In this document: one piece after another, positions 14,599 through 22,573 of the stretch
Numbering within the stretch: the first letter of the stretch is position 1
How the letters are laid out: each line of letters opens with the position of its first letter
Assembly: GCA_026993285.1 (NCBI GenBank)
Contig: JALWTZ010000047.1
Location: forward strand, 1-30,422
Source of the DNA: Lysobacterales bacterium
GTDB taxonomy: Bacteria; Pseudomonadota; Gammaproteobacteria; Xanthomonadales; S139-57
Direction of reading: 5' to 3'
DNA length: 30,422 nucleotides
Translations under genes and position numbers: made by a program
Notes under the pieces: model-generated
What the model was told of the DNA's origin: nothing
Seen by the model: the letters and a program-made list of their open reading frames with translations, nothing else
Databases searched by the model: none

Positions 14599-15933
14599 TT
14601 ACACCAGGCGCTCCCCACGTCCAATGCCGAAATAGCGAAAACCGGCAGCTTGCATCTGCATCGGATCGTAGATGTTGCGGCCATCAAACAGCACAGGTTG
14701 TTTCAGCCGTCTTTTCAGATTGTCCAGATCCGGGTTCCAGAAACGCTTCCATTCCGTGACCAGCAACAGGGCATCCGCACCTTCCAGGGCCTGGTCGGCA
14801 TTGTCACAAAGTTGCAGATCATCTCGGTCACCATAAATGCGTCGGCATTCCTGCATGGCCTCCGGGTCATAGGCCTGGACCCGTGCACCGGCCTTCCACA
14901 GGGCTTCCATGATGACCCGGCTGGGGGCTTCCCGCATGTCATCGGTATTGGGCTTGAATGCCAGCCCCCAGAGCGCGAAGGTCTTTCCGGAAAGGTCCTG
15001 ACCAAAACAGGCATGAACCTTGTCCACCAGACGCATTTTCTGCCGCTGGTTGACTGCCTCCACAGCACGCATCATCAAGGGTTCGTAACCGATTTGTTCA
15101 GCCATGCGTTTCAAGGCCTGTACATCCTTGGGGAAGCAGGAACCGCCGTAACCCGTACCCGGATAGATGAAATGAAAGCCGATTCTGGGGTCGGAACCAA
15201 TCCCCTGACGTACCATCTCCACATCCGCGCCCAGGTATTCCGCCAGGTTGGCGATCTCGTTCATGAAACTGATCTTGGTGGCCAGCATGGCATTGGCGGC
15301 GTATTTGGTCAGCTCCGCTGAACGTATATCCATGGCAACAATCCGATCATGATTGCGATTGAAGGGCGCATAAAGCTGGCGCATGCGCTGGTGCGCCTCC
15401 TCGCTTTCTGCACCCACCACGATGCGGTCCGGTCTACGCGCATCGGCAATGGCCGCGCCTTCCTTGAGAAACTCCGGATTGGATACCACATGAAACGGCA
15501 GGGTTTTGCTCCGCTGTTGCAGTTGTTCGGCCACACAGGCCTTGACCTTGTCGCCCGTGCCCACCGGCACGGTGGACTTGTCAACGATGATCTTTTCATC
15601 ATTCATGTGTTGACCAATGGCCCGGGCGACCTGAAGTACATACTGCAGATCTGCGCTGCCGTCTTCATCCGGCGGTGTGCCGACGGCAATAAACTGGAAA
15701 GTGCCAAAAGCCACGCCTTCTTCCTGGCTGGCGGTGAATTGCAAACGGCCATTCTCCCGGCCTTCGGCAATCAGCGTATCCAGCCCCGGTTCGTAGATGG
15801 GTACACCACCGGCATTGAGCAGGGCGATTTTCTGCTCGTCCACATCCACGCACATCACATGATGCCCGGCTTCTGCCAGACAGGCTCCGGTCACGAGTCC
15901 CACATAGCCTGAACCGAAAATGGTGACTTTCAT
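14599..15933 (-). CDS. ugd: UDP-glucose 6-dehydrogenase
   Basis: 444 residues, typical length. It converts UDP-glucose to UDP-glucuronate with two NAD+, supplying capsule, exopolysaccharide or LPS sugars. The N-terminal Rossmann motif is GSGYVGLVTGACLAEAGH (7-24). Other family blocks are YEPGLDTLI, VDKSTVPVGTGDKV (117-130), SNPEFLKEGAAIAD (151-164), and the active-site segment PGTGYGGSCFPKD with catalytic Cys266. The C-terminal NAD-binding domain carries LWGLAFKPNTDDMREAPS. GGGGA seven bases before the ATG is a good ribosome binding site. No sugar-polymer genes are adjacent, so it appears to be a stand-alone housekeeping copy. Confidence 0.93.
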   Translation of the reverse strand: MKVTIFGSGYVGLVTGACLAEAGHHVMCVDVDEQKIALLNAGGVPIYEPGLDTLIAEGRENGRLQFTASQEEGVAFGTFQFIAVGTPPDEDGSADLQYVLQVARAIGQHMNDEKIIVDKSTVPVGTGDKVKACVAEQLQQRSKTLPFHVVSNPEFLKEGAAIADARRPDRIVVGAESEEAHQRMRQLYAPFNRNHDRIVAMDIRSAELTKYAANAMLATKISFMNEIANLAEYLGADVEMVRQGIGSDPRIGFHFIYPGTGYGGSCFPKDVQALKRMAEQIGYEPLMMRAVEAVNQRQKMRLVDKVHACFGQDLSGKTFALWGLAFKPNTDDMREAPSRVIMEALWKAGARVQAYDPEAMQECRRIYGDRDDLQLCDNADQALEGADALLLVTEWKRFWNPDLDNLKRRLKQPVLFDGRNIYDPMQMQAAGFRYFGIGRGERLV

Positions 15934-15970
15934 TAGTTATCCCCAGAATGGACTATCTTGGCGAGTATAC

Positions 15971-16001
15971 AAAAAAAGGCCGGAAGACTCCGGCCTTTTT
16001 T
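15971..16001 (-). terminator. Intrinsic terminator after the FKBP gene, symmetric
   Basis: GGCCGGA (15978-15984) pairs with TCCGGCC (15989-15995) around AGAC. Seven A residues lie on the left and six T residues on the right, so the hairpin has a U-tract in both directions. It should end the leftward FKBP transcript 18 bases after its stop and isolates ugd from it. Confidence 0.85.
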
Positions 16002-16018
16002 CATAACGAACTGAGCTG

Positions 16019-16732
16019 TTACTTCTCGATACCGAGCAGTTCCACTTCAAAGATCAGCGTGCTGTCCGGGCCAATGGGGCCAGGCGTGCCACGTGAGCCA
16101 TAGGCCAGCTCCGGTGGCAGATAGAGCTTGAATTTGGAACCTACCGGCATCAGCTGCAGCCCTTCGGTCCAGCCCTTGATCACACCATTCAGTGCGAAAG
16201 TGGCCGGCTGGCCGCGCTTGTAGGAGCTGTCAAACTCGGTACCATCCACCAGCGTGCCCTTGTAGTGCACCTTGACGCGATCCGTAGCCTTGGGTTTGGG
16301 GCCATCGCCCATCTTGATAACTTCATACTGCAGGCCGCTTTCCGTGGTTTTCACTTCCGGGCGCTTGGCATTTTCTGCCAGAAACTTCTGGCCAGCTTCA
16401 CGGTTCTTCTTCGCCTCGGAAGCCTTGGCGGCTTCCTTCTCCTTGCGCAGCTGGGCAAAGAAGGCTTTCTTGACCTCGCGTGCCTGTTCCGGAGTCATTT
16501 TCAGATCCTTGCCTTCCAGCACATCCCGCATGCCTTCCACCACGGTGTCAATATCGAACTTGCCATTGAACTGTCGCAGGGAATTGCCGATGTCCATGCC
16601 CAGCATGTAGCTGAGTTCCTTGCGATCCACGGGTTTGTTCTCGGTCCCGGCCTTTTCGGTTTCAGCCAAAGCCAGGGTAGCCAGACCTGCATACAGTGAC
16701 AAGGTCAGCAGGCCTTTGCGAAGGATGGTCAT
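16019..16732 (-). CDS. Exported FKBP-type peptidyl-prolyl cis-trans isomerase (FkpA/Mip family)
   Basis: 237 residues. A signal peptide (MTILRKGLL, hydrophobic to about residue 20, ALA before ETEK) sends it to the periplasm or outer membrane. Residues 35 to about 125 resemble the Mip/FkpA N-terminal dimerisation domain and long charged helix (LSYMLGMDIGNSLRQF, then a Lys/Glu/Ala-rich helix). The FKBP domain fills the C-terminus: VKVHYKGTLVDGTEFDSSYKRGQPATF, GVIKGWTEGLQLMPVGSK and the LPPELAYGSRG loop. It catalyses proline isomerisation and acts as a chaperone for envelope proteins. AAGGAG seven bases before the ATG is a strong ribosome binding site. It stands alone between a candidate promoter and a clear terminator. 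Confidence 0.92.
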   Translation of the reverse strand: MTILRKGLLTLSLYAGLATLALAETEKAGTENKPVDRKELSYMLGMDIGNSLRQFNGKFDIDTVVEGMRDVLEGKDLKMTPEQAREVKKAFFAQLRKEKEAAKASEAKKNREAGQKFLAENAKRPEVKTTESGLQYEVIKMGDGPKPKATDRVKVHYKGTLVDGTEFDSSYKRGQPATFALNGVIKGWTEGLQLMPVGSKFKLYLPPELAYGSRGTPGPIGPDSTLIFEVELLGIEK

Positions 16733-16940
16733 ACTATTCTCCTTGGTTTGAATACAAAAGAATCGGGGTGATTCGGCTGGCTATTGTGTCGTCTCAACTC
16801 CCGCTTGGCAAATCCGCCTGCTGCCTATGACCGTTCATTCTAAAGAAAGTTGCTCCAGAACAGTACGATGTCCGTATGCGGGCTATGCGACACATACCGG
16901 CACATGCGACAATTCGCTACCCTGTACAGTACGGTCTGCC
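16733..16940. other. Divergent intergenic region between the FKBP and ABC-F genes
   Basis: 208 bases between divergent starts. It holds a reasonable sigma70-type promoter for the FKBP gene (listed separately). An open frame continues upstream of the ABC-F start to 16827, but its residues are cysteine-rich and unlike the family. Confidence 0.5.
16783..16811 (-). promoter_or_regulatory. Candidate promoter of the FKBP gene
   Basis: On the minus strand TTGCCA (16811-16806) and CACAAT (16788-16783) are 17 bases apart, with five and four matches to the sigma70 consensus. They lie 50 to 80 bases before the start codon. Confidence 0.4.
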
Positions 16941-18854
16941 ATGCTTCGTTGTGAACACTTGTATCTCAGGCGCGCCGGGCGCCTGTTGATCGAGGATGCC
17001 AGTTTTGAACTCCACCCCGGGCAACACTGTGCCCTGACAGGTGCCAATGGAACAGGAAAATCCAGCCTGTTTGCCCTGATACGCGGAAAGCTGGAAGCCG
17101 ATCAGGGTAACTTTCAGTTGCCGAAGCACTGGACAATCGCGCATGTAGCCCAGGAAACCCCCGCATTGCCGCACAGTGCGTTGGAGCATGTGTTGCAGGG
17201 TGATATGGAATGGACTGAACTGCGTAGACAACTTCAGGATAAGCAATTACCGGAACAACACATTGCCGGATTGCACGAACGCTTCGAGCAGATCGGTGGC
17301 TGGCAAACCGAATCCCGGGCAGCACGCCTGTTACACGGGCTGGGCTTTGCCGATGAGGATATTCACAAGCCGGTGCGAGCCTTTTCCGGAGGCTGGCGCA
17401 TGCGTCTCAACCTTGCACAGGCCCTGCTTTGCCGTTCGGATCTGCTGCTGCTGGATGAACCCACCAACCATCTGGACATGGAAACCGTGCTATGGCTGGA
17501 ACAATGGCTGCAACGCTACAGCGGAACCTTGTTGCTGATTTCCCATGACCGGCAGTTTCTCGATGCGGTTTGTGATCATGTCCTGCATCTGGAAAACCGG
17601 AAACTGCAACTGTTTCGTGGTAACTACAGCCAGAGCGAACACAAGCGGCTGGAACAGCGGCGCCTGCTGCAGAAACAGGCTGAAAAGGTGGAAAGTGAAC
17701 GGGCTCACATGGCCGATTTCGTTCGCCGATTTCGTGCCAAGGCCAGCAAGGCCAAACAGGCACAAAGCCGCCTCAAGGCACTGGAAAGGCTGGCACCGGT
17801 TTGGCTGGAAAAAACCCGCCAGCAACTGGCATTCGACTTTCCCCAACCGGAAAAACAGCCAGCAACCCTGATCAAGCTGGATGATGTTAGACTGGGCTGG
17901 GATGAGGCACACCCGGTGTTGCAGCAGGTACGGCTGACCCTGCTGCCTGGACAGAAACTGGGCTTGCTGGGACCCAATGGTGCAGGCAAATCCACACTCA
18001 TGCGTACACTGGCTGGTGAACTGCAGCCGTTGGCCGGACAGTGTTTTCCTGCCAAGACACTGAAGGTGGGCTATTTCGCCCAGCACCAGATGGACCGGCT
18101 GGAACTGAATGACAGTGCCCGAATACATGTTCAACGACAGCAACCAGGCTGGTCCGAGCAACAGTGCTGGGATTACCTTGGTCGCTTTCATTTCAGCAAA
18201 ACCCAAGCGGAACAACCCGTAGCAGAATTCTCCGGTGGCGAACGCGCGCGCCTGGCCCTGGCTCTGGTTATTCAGCAACGACCCAATCTGCTGTTACTGG
18301 ACGAGCCCACCAACCATTTGGACATGGAAACCCGTGAAGCCCTGGCCCTGGCACTCAATGAATATACGGGAGCCGTACTGCTGATCTCCCACGACCGTCA
18401 TCTGCTGCAACTGTGCTGCGACAGCTTCCTGCATATTAACAACGGGCGTGTAGAGGACTGGCCTGGCACCCTGGAGGAATGGCTCCAGCATGTGCAAGGC
18501 ATGGCAACTCCAATGCCTGCCAAAAACGTAAAAAACGAAAGAACCGCCGCTCGGGAAAGACGCAAGCGAGCAGCAGAAATTCGTGCACAACTGCAGCCGA
18601 TCAGAAATCAGTGCCAACAACTGGAAAAAACCATGGCGACCCTGCAAGCTGAATTACAGGCCATTGAAACCCGTTTACTGGATGAATCACTGTACACTGC
18701 GGAAAACAGACTGCAGCTGCAAACACTGCTGCAAAACCAGGGGCAACTCCGGGTGAAATTACAGGAAAAAGAAGATGAGTGGCTGGAACAAACCACTGTG
18801 CTGGAAGCCCGGGAAAAAGCCTTGAACGAAGAACAAACCTTTCAGGACCGATAA
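16941..18854 (+). CDS. yheS: ABC-F family ATPase, YheS type
   Basis: 637 residues from this start, the length of E. coli YheS. ABC-F proteins have two ATPase domains without membrane segments and bind the ribosome E site to relieve stalled or slow translation. Domain 1 has Walker A GANGTGKS (34-41), signature FSGGWRMRLNLAQAL and LLLDEPTNHLDMET. Domain 2 has GPNGAGKST, FSGGERARLALAL and a second LLLDEPTNHLDMET. A charged linker with many Lys/Arg/Gln residues separates them, and a coiled-coil tail of about 100 residues ends the protein. The frame is open back to 16827, but those 38 residues lack family character, so the ATG directly before LRCEHLYLRRAGR is preferred; neither start has a clear ribosome binding site. 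The sulfurylase gene follows after two bases. Confidence 0.88.
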   Translation: MLRCEHLYLRRAGRLLIEDASFELHPGQHCALTGANGTGKSSLFALIRGKLEADQGNFQLPKHWTIAHVAQETPALPHSALEHVLQGDMEWTELRRQLQDKQLPEQHIAGLHERFEQIGGWQTESRAARLLHGLGFADEDIHKPVRAFSGGWRMRLNLAQALLCRSDLLLLDEPTNHLDMETVLWLEQWLQRYSGTLLLISHDRQFLDAVCDHVLHLENRKLQLFRGNYSQSEHKRLEQRRLLQKQAEKVESERAHMADFVRRFRAKASKAKQAQSRLKALERLAPVWLEKTRQQLAFDFPQPEKQPATLIKLDDVRLGWDEAHPVLQQVRLTLLPGQKLGLLGPNGAGKSTLMRTLAGELQPLAGQCFPAKTLKVGYFAQHQMDRLELNDSARIHVQRQQPGWSEQQCWDYLGRFHFSKTQAEQPVAEFSGGERARLALALVIQQRPNLLLLDEPTNHLDMETREALALALNEYTGAVLLISHDRHLLQLCCDSFLHINNGRVEDWPGTLEEWLQHVQGMATPMPAKNVKNERTAARERRKRAAEIRAQLQPIRNQCQQLEKTMATLQAELQAIETRLLDESLYTAENRLQLQTLLQNQGQLRVKLQEKEDEWLEQTTVLEAREKALNEEQTFQDR

Positions 18855-18856
18855 GC

Positions 18857-20557
18857 ATGCAAGCGCCTCCGGAATCCCTTTTGCTACCCGAAGCCCAGAG
18901 AAAATCAGCACAACGGCAAGCCATGGCCCTGCCGGCCTGGACGTTGACCCGACAACAATTGTGCGATGTGGAACTGTTGCTCAATGGTGGTTTTTCACCA
19001 TTGCAGGGGTTCATGGGCCGTGATGATTACGAGCAGGTGCTGAGCCACATGCGGCTGGCCAACGGCCAGCTCTGGCCCATTCCCATTACACTGGATGTGC
19101 CGGAAACAACCATGGAAGCCGCCCGCGAAGCCGGGCAACTCGCCCTGCTGGAACCGGAAGGCATGACACTGGCCATCCTGGAAGTCAGTGATGCCTGGAA
19201 ACCGGATCGGCACAAGGAAGCCCTGGCCGTATTCGGCACAGAAGATATCGCTCATCCCGGTGTCGCACGGTTGCTACAGCAAGCCCCCTGCTGCCTGGGG
19301 GGAAAGCTGCAAGGCATTCAATTGCCCAATCACTATGATTTCATGCACTTGCGTCACACACCTCAGGAATTGCATGCACTGTTCAAACGCATGGGCTGGG
19401 ATCGTGTGGTAGCCTTCCAAACCCGCAACCCCATGCACCGAGCTCATCTGGAACTGACTACCCGGGCAGCACGGCAGGCTGAAGCCAACCTGTTGATTCA
19501 CCCTGTAGTCGGGCAAACCCGCCCCGGAGATGTGGACCATTTCACCCGCGTCCGCTGTTATGAGAAATTACTGCCCCGCTATCCCGCGCACACGGCCATG
19601 CTCAGCCTGCTGCCACTGGCCATGCGCATGGCTGGCCCGCGTGAAGCCCTTTGGCACGCGCTGATCCGCAAGAACCATGCCTGTACACATTTCATTGTGG
19701 GCCGTGACCACGCCGGCCCCGGTAACCGTCCGGACGGCACAGCCTGGTATGACCCCTATGCCGCCCAGCAGTTGGTAGAAGCCCATGCGGAAGAAGCTGG
19801 CATTACCCTGGTGCCGTTCAAGAAAGTAGCCTGGGTACCAGACAAGGGCCAATACTGTACGGAAGAGGAAATCACCGAAGACGATGAGGTGCTGGAGCTA
19901 TCCGGCACAGAACTGCGCAGCCGGCTGGAACAGGGGTTGGAAGTGCCCGAATGGTTTTCCTGGCCGGAAGTCATGGCCGAGCTGCGCAAGCGCTACCCTC
20001 CCCGGCACCAGCAGGGCTTCACCGTGTTTTTCACCGGCCTGTCCGGTGCTGGCAAATCCACGCTGGCCAATGCCCTGATGATTCGCCTGATGGAAGACGG
20101 CAACCGCCCTGTGACCCTGCTGGATGGTGACATCGTACGCAAACACCTCTCCAGTGAACTTGGATTCAGCCGTGCCCATCGGGAACTGAATGTGCGTCGC
20201 ATTGGTTTCGTGGCCAGTGAAATCACCAAGAACCGCGGTGTGGCCATTTGCGCACCCATTGCCCCCTATGCGACCACCCGCCGGGAAGTGCGGGAAATGA
20301 TCCAGCATTATGGTGCCTTTATTGAGGTACACATCAGCACACCGCTGGAGGTTTGCGAACAGCGTGATCGCAAGGGGCTCTATGCAGCGGCCCGAGCCGG
20401 GAAAATCGAGCATTTTACCGGCATCTCCGACCCGTACGAAGTGCCGGAAAACCCGGAATTGCGCCTGGATACCCAGCAGTTGTCACCGGAACAGGCCGTC
20501 CAGCGTATTTTGCTCAAGCTGGAATCCATGGGGCTGATCCTGCCGGAAAGAAATTGA
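18857..20557 (+). CDS. Fused ATP sulfurylase / APS kinase (PAPS synthase)
   Basis: 566 residues. Residues 1 to about 380 are a sat-type ATP sulfurylase: PUA-like N-terminus (LLNGGFSPLQGFMG, 41-54), the ATP motif QTRNPMHRAH (188-197) and GRDHAGPG (282-289). Residues 385-566 are APS kinase: Walker A GLSGAGKST (394-402), DGDIVRKHLSSELGFSRAHR (423-442) and ICAPIAPY. Together they turn sulfate plus ATP into APS and then PAPS, for cysteine synthesis or sulfation. Both active sites look intact, unlike fungal enzymes in which the kinase-like domain is regulatory. The ATG two bases after the yheS stop has AGGA nine bases upstream; an in-frame extension into yheS is discarded. It is probably translationally coupled to yheS. 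No cysDN, cysH or cysI lies nearby. Confidence 0.92.
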   Translation: MQAPPESLLLPEAQRKSAQRQAMALPAWTLTRQQLCDVELLLNGGFSPLQGFMGRDDYEQVLSHMRLANGQLWPIPITLDVPETTMEAAREAGQLALLEPEGMTLAILEVSDAWKPDRHKEALAVFGTEDIAHPGVARLLQQAPCCLGGKLQGIQLPNHYDFMHLRHTPQELHALFKRMGWDRVVAFQTRNPMHRAHLELTTRAARQAEANLLIHPVVGQTRPGDVDHFTRVRCYEKLLPRYPAHTAMLSLLPLAMRMAGPREALWHALIRKNHACTHFIVGRDHAGPGNRPDGTAWYDPYAAQQLVEAHAEEAGITLVPFKKVAWVPDKGQYCTEEEITEDDEVLELSGTELRSRLEQGLEVPEWFSWPEVMAELRKRYPPRHQQGFTVFFTGLSGAGKSTLANALMIRLMEDGNRPVTLLDGDIVRKHLSSELGFSRAHRELNVRRIGFVASEITKNRGVAICAPIAPYATTRREVREMIQHYGAFIEVHISTPLEVCEQRDRKGLYAAARAGKIEHFTGISDPYEVPENPELRLDTQQLSPEQAVQRILLKLESMGLILPERN

Positions 20558-20588
20558 TTGGCATTCCACCCATGGCCTGAAGACTTTG

Positions 20589-20594
20589 TATAAT
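20589..20594 (+). promoter_or_regulatory. Candidate -10 element for the lipoprotein gene
   Basis: A perfect TATAAT lies 39 bases before the lipoprotein ATG, in the short gap after the sulfurylase gene. The nearest -35-like TTGGCA (20558-20563) is 25 bases away, too far, so an activator or a different start signal may be involved. Confidence 0.4.
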
Positions 20595-20632
20595 CCTTTG
20601 CATCTCGAAACCGAACAGGAGCCATCCCCATC

Positions 20633-22573
20633 ATGCGTCTGAGCCTGCTTGCCCTTGTTGTGTTCATCCTGCTGGCTGGCTGTGGCCCCAGCACGCCTGT
20701 TTATGACGAACACACAGTGGCTCAGGCCCAAACAGTGGCACAGATGGAAAAGCTGCTGCAGCAGATGCAGTCCAGCCTGCAACAATCTCCCGATAATTCC
20801 CAGCTGAGCCAGCAAATCCAGCAATTGCAGCAAAAACTGGCTCGAACACTGGCTGGCAAGTTTCGTCAGGAAAGCGAGCGGGAAAGAACCGGCGGCCATA
20901 TCCCCATACAACGGCTGGAGCAAGGCCTGCCTCTGGCCGAGCGGCTGCAGCAACTCGATTCTGCGCAGGCTGCCGATTTTTCCAACTGGCTGAAAAAGGA
21001 ACGGGAAAAATCCGAATTGGCTCTGGCTGACCAGCAACTGGCCTTGCAACAGACCGACCCGATACTGTTGAAAAAACGCCTGCAGTTGCTTGCTGGCCTT
21101 GAGAACCTGGCTGGCCAGCGCATGGAACTGATGCAGGAAGACGTGGAAAACCAGTATGTAGCAGCCATTCGCCAACAAGTGACACAACTGATGGAACAGT
21201 ACCAGTATCCGGCTGCCGAAGAGCTGCTTGCAGCCGCGCTGAAGGAGTTGCCGACCCATCCGCAACTGCAGTATCTGCACAAGCAGGCCCAAGCCGCCCT
21301 GCTGGCAAATGCTTTTGAACAGGCACTGGAAGATGGTCAGCCCCGGCAGGCCATGGAGCAGCTGTACAAACTGGTAGAGCTGGGTGAAGCCGGCCAGTCT
21401 GCAGTACAAAAACTGGGTACGCAGGTGACCGCACTGGCACAGTACCATGCCGATCGCGGCCAATCCGCCATCCAGGCAGAGAACTGGGCTGAGGCCTGGC
21501 AGCACTATCAAACGGCACGGAAAATCCTGCAGATTGCCAACCAGTCACCTGGCCGCGCACAATCCTGGGAAGCCCCCTTGCGCAAGGCCCTGCAAACCCT
21601 GGCGGTACGCGCCAATCAGGAAGGTCTCCCGGGCTTGCAGCTGACCTATCTGCTCATGCTGCAACAAATCCAGCCACAACCCGAAGCCATGGAAGCCAAG
21701 ATACAACGCCCGGCCCAGGCCACACTCAATCAGGCCATTCACCGCCTGAGCATCAGCCCTTTCAAATCCACTCCCGAGCACCAGGGTCTGGGTGCTGCAT
21801 TGGCAGCCCGCCTGACCAGTGAATTATTGCAGCGGATTCCCCACGATGTACGCGTGGTGGAAAGGGATGAACTGGAAGCCATCATCCGTGAACGGGCACT
21901 GGATACCAGTAAAAACAGCCGTTCCATGAGTATTGCACCTGCCGATTTCCTGGTTCAGGGGAATATTCTGGACGCCAGTGTGGAGCATTCGGAAAAACAA
22001 TCCTTTCAGACTGAACGCGTACAAACCGGCACCCGTGAAGTTCCCAACCCCGCCTGGCAAGCCTGGCGGGATGACCGCAAGCGGAAAAAACTGCCCGAAC
22101 CGCCCAAAACCTTGCAGCAACCGATTTTTGAGGACGTACGCTACGCCATTACCCTGCACAAGAACACGGCGGTCCTTTCCGCCAGCTATCGCCTGATCGA
22201 TGCAGCCAGTGCCAAGATCATCAAAACCAGCACGATCAGCCGGGAAAAGACCTTGACGGATATTTCTTCCGAAGGCGTGCAACTGGGCAGTTACAACAAG
22301 CCGCTGAAAATCGCCGATCTGCCCAGCGATTCGGAAATGCTCAAGGAGTTGTTGCAGGAAGTGGCAAATGCCATGAGCGAGGAACTGGTGGCCGCACTGA
22401 GCGAAAGCGAAAAGGGCCACCTGGAAAAAGCCCGGTTGCAGGCAGAACGCGGAAATTATGCCGAAGCCGCTGAGCTGGCAGCCCGTGCGTGGGTGATTGC
22501 CCGTGCCAAGGGCAAGGCCGTGGATGCCATCTACGACGAAATGGTGCGCTACGCCCTATTGGCCGGTATCTGA
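20633..22573 (+). CDS. Lipoprotein with helical repeats and CsgG-like C-terminal domain
   Basis: 646 residues. The N-terminus is a lipoprotein signal: MRLSLLALVVFILLAG followed by Cys17; Gly at +2 favours outer membrane sorting. Residues about 20 to 350 are Gln/Leu/Ala-rich helices, first coiled-coil-like, then TPR-like pairs (YPAAEELLAAALKELPTHPQ, WAEAWQHYQTARK). From about residue 365 the sequence resembles the CsgG family: ISPFKSTPEHQGLGAALAARLTSELLQ, VVERDELEAIIRERAL, and a later strand segment in SASYRLIDAASAKIIKTSTI. CsgG proteins form or gate outer membrane pores or bind envelope factors. A last helical repeat pair ends the protein. The last 18 bases overlap the convergent kinase gene. 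Specific function is unknown; a partner role for the neighbouring kinase is inference. Confidence 0.82.
   Translation: MRLSLLALVVFILLAGCGPSTPVYDEHTVAQAQTVAQMEKLLQQMQSSLQQSPDNSQLSQQIQQLQQKLARTLAGKFRQESERERTGGHIPIQRLEQGLPLAERLQQLDSAQAADFSNWLKKEREKSELALADQQLALQQTDPILLKKRLQLLAGLENLAGQRMELMQEDVENQYVAAIRQQVTQLMEQYQYPAAEELLAAALKELPTHPQLQYLHKQAQAALLANAFEQALEDGQPRQAMEQLYKLVELGEAGQSAVQKLGTQVTALAQYHADRGQSAIQAENWAEAWQHYQTARKILQIANQSPGRAQSWEAPLRKALQTLAVRANQEGLPGLQLTYLLMLQQIQPQPEAMEAKIQRPAQATLNQAIHRLSISPFKSTPEHQGLGAALAARLTSELLQRIPHDVRVVERDELEAIIRERALDTSKNSRSMSIAPADFLVQGNILDASVEHSEKQSFQTERVQTGTREVPNPAWQAWRDDRKRKKLPEPPKTLQQPIFEDVRYAITLHKNTAVLSASYRLIDAASAKIIKTSTISREKTLTDISSEGVQLGSYNKPLKIADLPSDSEMLKELLQEVANAMSEELVAALSESEKGHLEKARLQAERGNYAEAAELAARAWVIARAKGKAVDAIYDEMVRYALLAGI

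Noticed and set aside
16827..16940. Upstream extension of the ABC-F protein by 38 residues
   Set aside because: The cysteine-rich extension has no family character and no ribosome binding site; the internal ATG gives the length usual for YheS.
20483..21511. Open frames of about 300-340 codons opposite the lipoprotein gene
   Set aside because: Their Leu/Gln-rich composition is the reverse reading of the Gln/Leu-rich helical repeats; the sense strand has a lipobox and the CsgG-like domain.
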